Source: JACVRW01 sp036009005
GTDB lineage: Bacteria; Actinomycetota; Thermoleophilia; Solirubrobacterales; Thermoleophilaceae
Reading direction: 5' to 3'
NCBI GenBank assembly: GCA_036009005.1
Contig: DASYMP010000198.1
Coordinates: 1-9,784 of the forward strand
DNA: 9,784 nucleotides
The notes under the pieces were generated by a model that saw only the letters and a list, made by a program, of their open reading frames with translations, searched no databases and had not been told where the DNA came from. Numbering within the stretch: position 1 is the stretch's first letter; every line of letters starts with the position of its first letter. Below are positions 7,209-9,784 of the stretch, piece after piece. A program made the position numbers and the translations under genes.

Positions 7209-8644
7209 GGGGCCAGGAGGAACTCGGCCGCCGCGTCGGTCGCGCTCGAGTCCGCGGGAGCGGGCGCCGCGGGAGCGGGCGCGCTTGCGGACGCGGCGCT
7301 GCTGCCGCGCGTCGGGTCGGGGGTTGTCACGCCGGGCTGTGTCGGACCGAGGAACTGGTTGCAGCTGGCGAGCGTCTCCGGGCTCGGCTTGACCTGGTAG
7401 GTCGAGCACTGGTTGATCACGATTCCGAGCCGCAGCACCTTGCCCACGTCGTCGAGCGCGTTGGTGGACAGCGTCTGCCAGAAGAAGTAGTTCCAGATCG
7501 CCTCCATACCGGTGAAGCCCGCGCGGCTGGAGGTCGTGTGCGTCTTGTCGCCTGCGGGCGGGCCGCTCGCGGCGGCGCGCCGGTCGGGCTCGACGGCGCG
7601 CTTGCGGTCGTCGATCGTCTGGAGGAACTGCCGAAGCGGCTTGGCGAAGCCGGGCGCGTCCTTCGCGAGCAGCCGCAGCTCCCTCACCTCGGCGGTCGTC
7701 TTGCGCACCGCGCGGCGGCCCACGAGCGACATCTGCCCGAGTGCCTTGAACGCCGGGCGGCCCTCGGCCGTGAACGGCCGCAGGCGGGTCAGGAACGTGT
7801 CGAGCTCGTCCGAGGAGGACTGGAGGTTCCGCAGCACCGGCGTCTGGGCCTTGGTCAGGTCGCCGAGCCGGCCCATGTACGGCTGGAGCTCGGCCAGGAA
7901 GGCCGGGAGGCGCCGGAAGCTCTCGCGCAGGTCGTCGCGGCGCGACGCCGAGATCTCGGCGGTCCGCCCCGCCTCGCGCACGAAGCGGCTCACGTCCTGT
8001 TTGCGGTTCTCGAGCGCGCCGACCACGGTGTGGGCGTCGCCGATGAACTTCTCGATCGTGCTGGTCTGTCGGCCGAGGATGCGAAGCGTCTCGCTCGTCT
8101 CGCGCAGCGCCGGGTGCGCGCGCCGCAGCACGGCCGAGAGGTCACCGGGACGCCCGGCGAGGCCCGCTCCCAGCTCTCCCACGATCAGCCGCAGGCGCTC
8201 GCGGTACGGGCGCCTCATGATGTCGTTCACGAGATCGATCGCGATCGTGGAGCGCGTGCGCGCCACCGGGAGGCGGGCGCCGTCCGGCAGGCGCTCGTCC
8301 GAGGTGCCCGGCTGGCAGTCCACGAAGTACTCGCCGATCAGCGACTGCGGCCTGATCTCGCAGAGCGCGTCGCGGCGCAGGTCCGCCAGCCCCGGCTCCG
8401 TGACCTCGGCCGTGACCATCGCGAGCGGGCGACCGTCGACCTTCACGACCTTGAAGGCGCTGGTCTGCCCTGCCCTGACGCCCGCCACCTTGAAGTCGCC
8501 GCCCTCGGTGAGCCCGAACGCGTTGTCGAAGAGGAGCTCGTAGGTCTTGCCGCCGCTGTCCTCGCCGCCCTTGGCGCCGAGCGCGAGCGCCGCGGCGGCG
8601 GCCACGAGCACGATCGCGAACGCCGAGAGCACGCGCCGGATCAC
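7205..8644 (-). CDS. Divergent MCE-family (MlaD/Mce) protein, second visible of the operon, with cysteine pair inside the MCE domain
   Basis: A 479-residue protein, GTG 8644-8642 to TGA 7207-7205; the GTG overlaps the upstream stop (GTGA). It starts MIRRVLSAFAIVLVAAAAAL, an Ala-rich signal anchor (about 5-24) with no Cys afterwards. The MCE domain (about 34-112) is recognisable from TYELLFDNAFGLTEGGDFKV, VAGVRAGQ (53-60) and SLIGEYFVDCQPG (101-113). It is the most divergent of the set. The usual GVxVG reads GVRAG; Cys95 and Cys110 lie inside the domain; and the D-x-x-T-R motif that follows the domain in most siblings is replaced by VNDIMRRPYRERLR. The helical region (LRESFRRLPAFLAELQPYMG) matches its siblings. 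A second pair, Cys413 and Cys428, precedes an Ala/Pro/Ser tail (SAASASAPAPAAPAPADSS). Possibly a specialised position in the ring or tube, but only the family is certain. Confidence 0.92.
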   Translation of the reverse strand: MIRRVLSAFAIVLVAAAAALALGAKGGEDSGGKTYELLFDNAFGLTEGGDFKVAGVRAGQTSAFKVVKVDGRPLAMVTAEVTEPGLADLRRDALCEIRPQSLIGEYFVDCQPGTSDERLPDGARLPVARTRSTIAIDLVNDIMRRPYRERLRLIVGELGAGLAGRPGDLSAVLRRAHPALRETSETLRILGRQTSTIEKFIGDAHTVVGALENRKQDVSRFVREAGRTAEISASRRDDLRESFRRLPAFLAELQPYMGRLGDLTKAQTPVLRNLQSSSDELDTFLTRLRPFTAEGRPAFKALGQMSLVGRRAVRKTTAEVRELRLLAKDAPGFAKPLRQFLQTIDDRKRAVEPDRRAAASGPPAGDKTHTTSSRAGFTGMEAIWNYFFWQTLSTNALDDVGKVLRLGIVINQCSTYQVKPSPETLASCNQFLGPTQPGVTTPDPTRGSSAASASAPAPAAPAPADSSATDAAAEFLLAP

Positions 8645-9784
8645 GGTCCCACCGACCTCTGGCTCGGGTCACACTCGAGCGCGCTGGCCTGATCGCCCGT
8701 GAAGACGTTGCTGCCGTCGGACGCCGGCTCCTCGTTCGCCCCCGGGCAGCGCCGGAACTGGTGGAGCTTCGGCCCGGCGCCGTACAGGATCTCCGACAGG
8801 TTGATCCAGGCGCGCGAGAAGCCGCCCAGCGCGTCGTAGCCGCCGGTCGTCGAGAAGTCGTCCATCCACCCGACGAAGTCCGGCGTGTACGGGCGGCCGA
8901 GGGCGATCGTGGGCGCCGCCTTGTTGAGTGCCTCGGTCGTCTCGGGGAAGGCGCCGCGGCGAGTGGCGCCGTTCACCCGGCGGTCGTCCATCGCCACGTG
9001 TGCGAGCGGCGGGAAGCTGCGGATCAGCTCGATCAGATCGTTGCGCGGGCCGGTCTGGGCGATCGTGCGCGAGAGGTCGCGGATCGTGGGCTCGCCGTCG
9101 CGCACGAACAGGCGCGCCTGCGTGAGGAAGGGCCCGAGCCGGCGCACGGCCGGCTTCGAGGCGTCCACGAACGGATCCACGTCGTTGAGGGCCGAGCGCA
9201 GGTTCACGAAGGTCGTGTTCGCCCGCCTCATGAACGGGGGCAGGCGCTGCACCGACTCGGCGAGCGCGTCCTGCTGGCGCCCGAGCGCGCCGAAGGTGCC
9301 GTTCAGGTTCCTGACGACGCCGGTGAGGTCCTCACGCCGGTTCGCGAGCGCATTCACGAGCGTCCCGGAGTCGACGAGGAAGCGCTCGAGCAGCGCGTCG
9401 TCGCGGGTCAGCTCCTTGAACAGCCTGGCCCCGGTGCTGAATGCCGGGTTCAGGTAGTGCACGCCCCGGCGCAGCTCCTTGCCGCGCCCGCGCAGCATCT
9501 CGCCCGAGCCCTTGAAGAAGTCCTGGAGGCCCGTGCGCGTGCGCTTGTCGAACATGTTGAAGATCTGATCGAGCTCGACGGCGGTGTCCGTCTCGTCCGT
9601 GCCGATCACGCCGCCGCTGTCGATCTCGTCGCCGTTCGCCGGTCCGAGCTGGAGGTCGACGTAGCGGTTGGCGATGCCGGACAGCGACGCCTGCTTGATC
9701 GTCACCCGCGTGCCGCGGCGGAGCGGCTGGTAGTCGGAGTCGGTGATCGCGAGGGTGACCTTCGCCCGTCCCTCCGGGGTCACG
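8641..9784 (-). CDS. MCE-family (MlaD/Mce) protein, 5'-truncated by the right edge; first visible of the operon
   Basis: The frame is open to the right edge and ends at TGA 8643-8641, giving 380 full visible codons (first full codon 9783-9781, a GTG that reads as an internal Val and not as a start). The N-terminal anchor and the first half of the MCE domain are missing, roughly 70-80 residues judged by the siblings. The visible part begins in the second half of the domain (GRAKVTLAITDSDYQPLRRG, then SLSGIANRYVDLQLGPANG). FDKRTRTGLQDFFKGSG follows, then a helical region (LAESVQRLPPFMRRANTTFV, VRRLGPFLTQARLFVRDGEP) and the segment GFSRAWINLSEILYGAGPK. Its two cysteines, at 346 and 371 of the visible part, lie in the short C-terminal tail, which ends SQRSVGP. 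Whether this is the first MCE gene of the operon cannot be told; YrbE-type permease genes would be expected further right. Confidence 0.9.
   Translation of the reverse strand, partial: VTPEGRAKVTLAITDSDYQPLRRGTRVTIKQASLSGIANRYVDLQLGPANGDEIDSGGVIGTDETDTAVELDQIFNMFDKRTRTGLQDFFKGSGEMLRGRGKELRRGVHYLNPAFSTGARLFKELTRDDALLERFLVDSGTLVNALANRREDLTGVVRNLNGTFGALGRQQDALAESVQRLPPFMRRANTTFVNLRSALNDVDPFVDASKPAVRRLGPFLTQARLFVRDGEPTIRDLSRTIAQTGPRNDLIELIRSFPPLAHVAMDDRRVNGATRRGAFPETTEALNKAAPTIALGRPYTPDFVGWMDDFSTTGGYDALGGFSRAWINLSEILYGAGPKLHQFRRCPGANEEPASDGSNVFTGDQASALECDPSQRSVGP

Noticed and set aside
2855..8692. Long plus-strand open frames (about 500 codons) opposite the MCE genes, for example 2855-4354, 5766-7400 and 7178-8692
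   Set aside because: They mirror the minus-strand genes, are rich in Arg/Ala/Gly/His without domains or membrane segments, and arise because GC-rich codons rarely give stops on the opposite strand.

Overview
The window is GC-rich throughout, with strong G/C bias at third codon positions. It suggests a high-GC actinobacterium (Actinomycetota). The tandem-MCE operon layout and the style of the MenD sequence would fit Thermoleophilia (Solirubrobacterales-like), but that narrower placement is recalled from family knowledge and is only moderately secure.

Layout: positions 2-598 (+ strand) hold the C-terminal part of MenD, the thiamine-diphosphate enzyme of menaquinone synthesis, cut by the left edge. 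Everything else is on the minus strand and reads right to left: six consecutive MCE-family (MlaD/Mce) genes from 9784 down to 1389, then a four-helix membrane protein gene (1351-599). The first MCE gene is cut by the right edge and lacks its N-terminus. The MenD gene and the membrane protein gene converge, and their TAG stop codons lie directly side by side.

The six MCE genes form one translationally coupled block. Each of the five junctions is a 4-base ATGA or GTGA overlap. Every protein with a visible N-terminus has a short cytoplasmic start, one membrane helix (signal anchor), one MCE domain of about 75-85 residues, a long helical region and a low-complexity tail. This is the architecture of actinobacterial Mce subunits, six of which are known to assemble with YrbE permeases and an MceG/MlaF-type ATPase into a lipid or steroid transporter crossing the cell envelope. 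The permease and ATPase genes are not in the window; they would be expected to the right, upstream in the operon. The substrate cannot be read from the sequence.

The main unexpected points are: a cysteine pair in the C-terminal part of all six otherwise cysteine-free subunits; one divergent subunit (8644-7205) with a second cysteine pair inside its MCE domain; no lipoprotein signal in any of the five visible N-termini; a poorly characterised membrane protein with degenerate Asp/Arg repeats only 37 bases after the last MCE gene; and a GC-rich hairpin inside the end of menD, placed where the leftward operon could terminate. I see no RNA genes, mobile elements, CRISPR arrays or origins, and no non-coding stretch longer than 37 bases.
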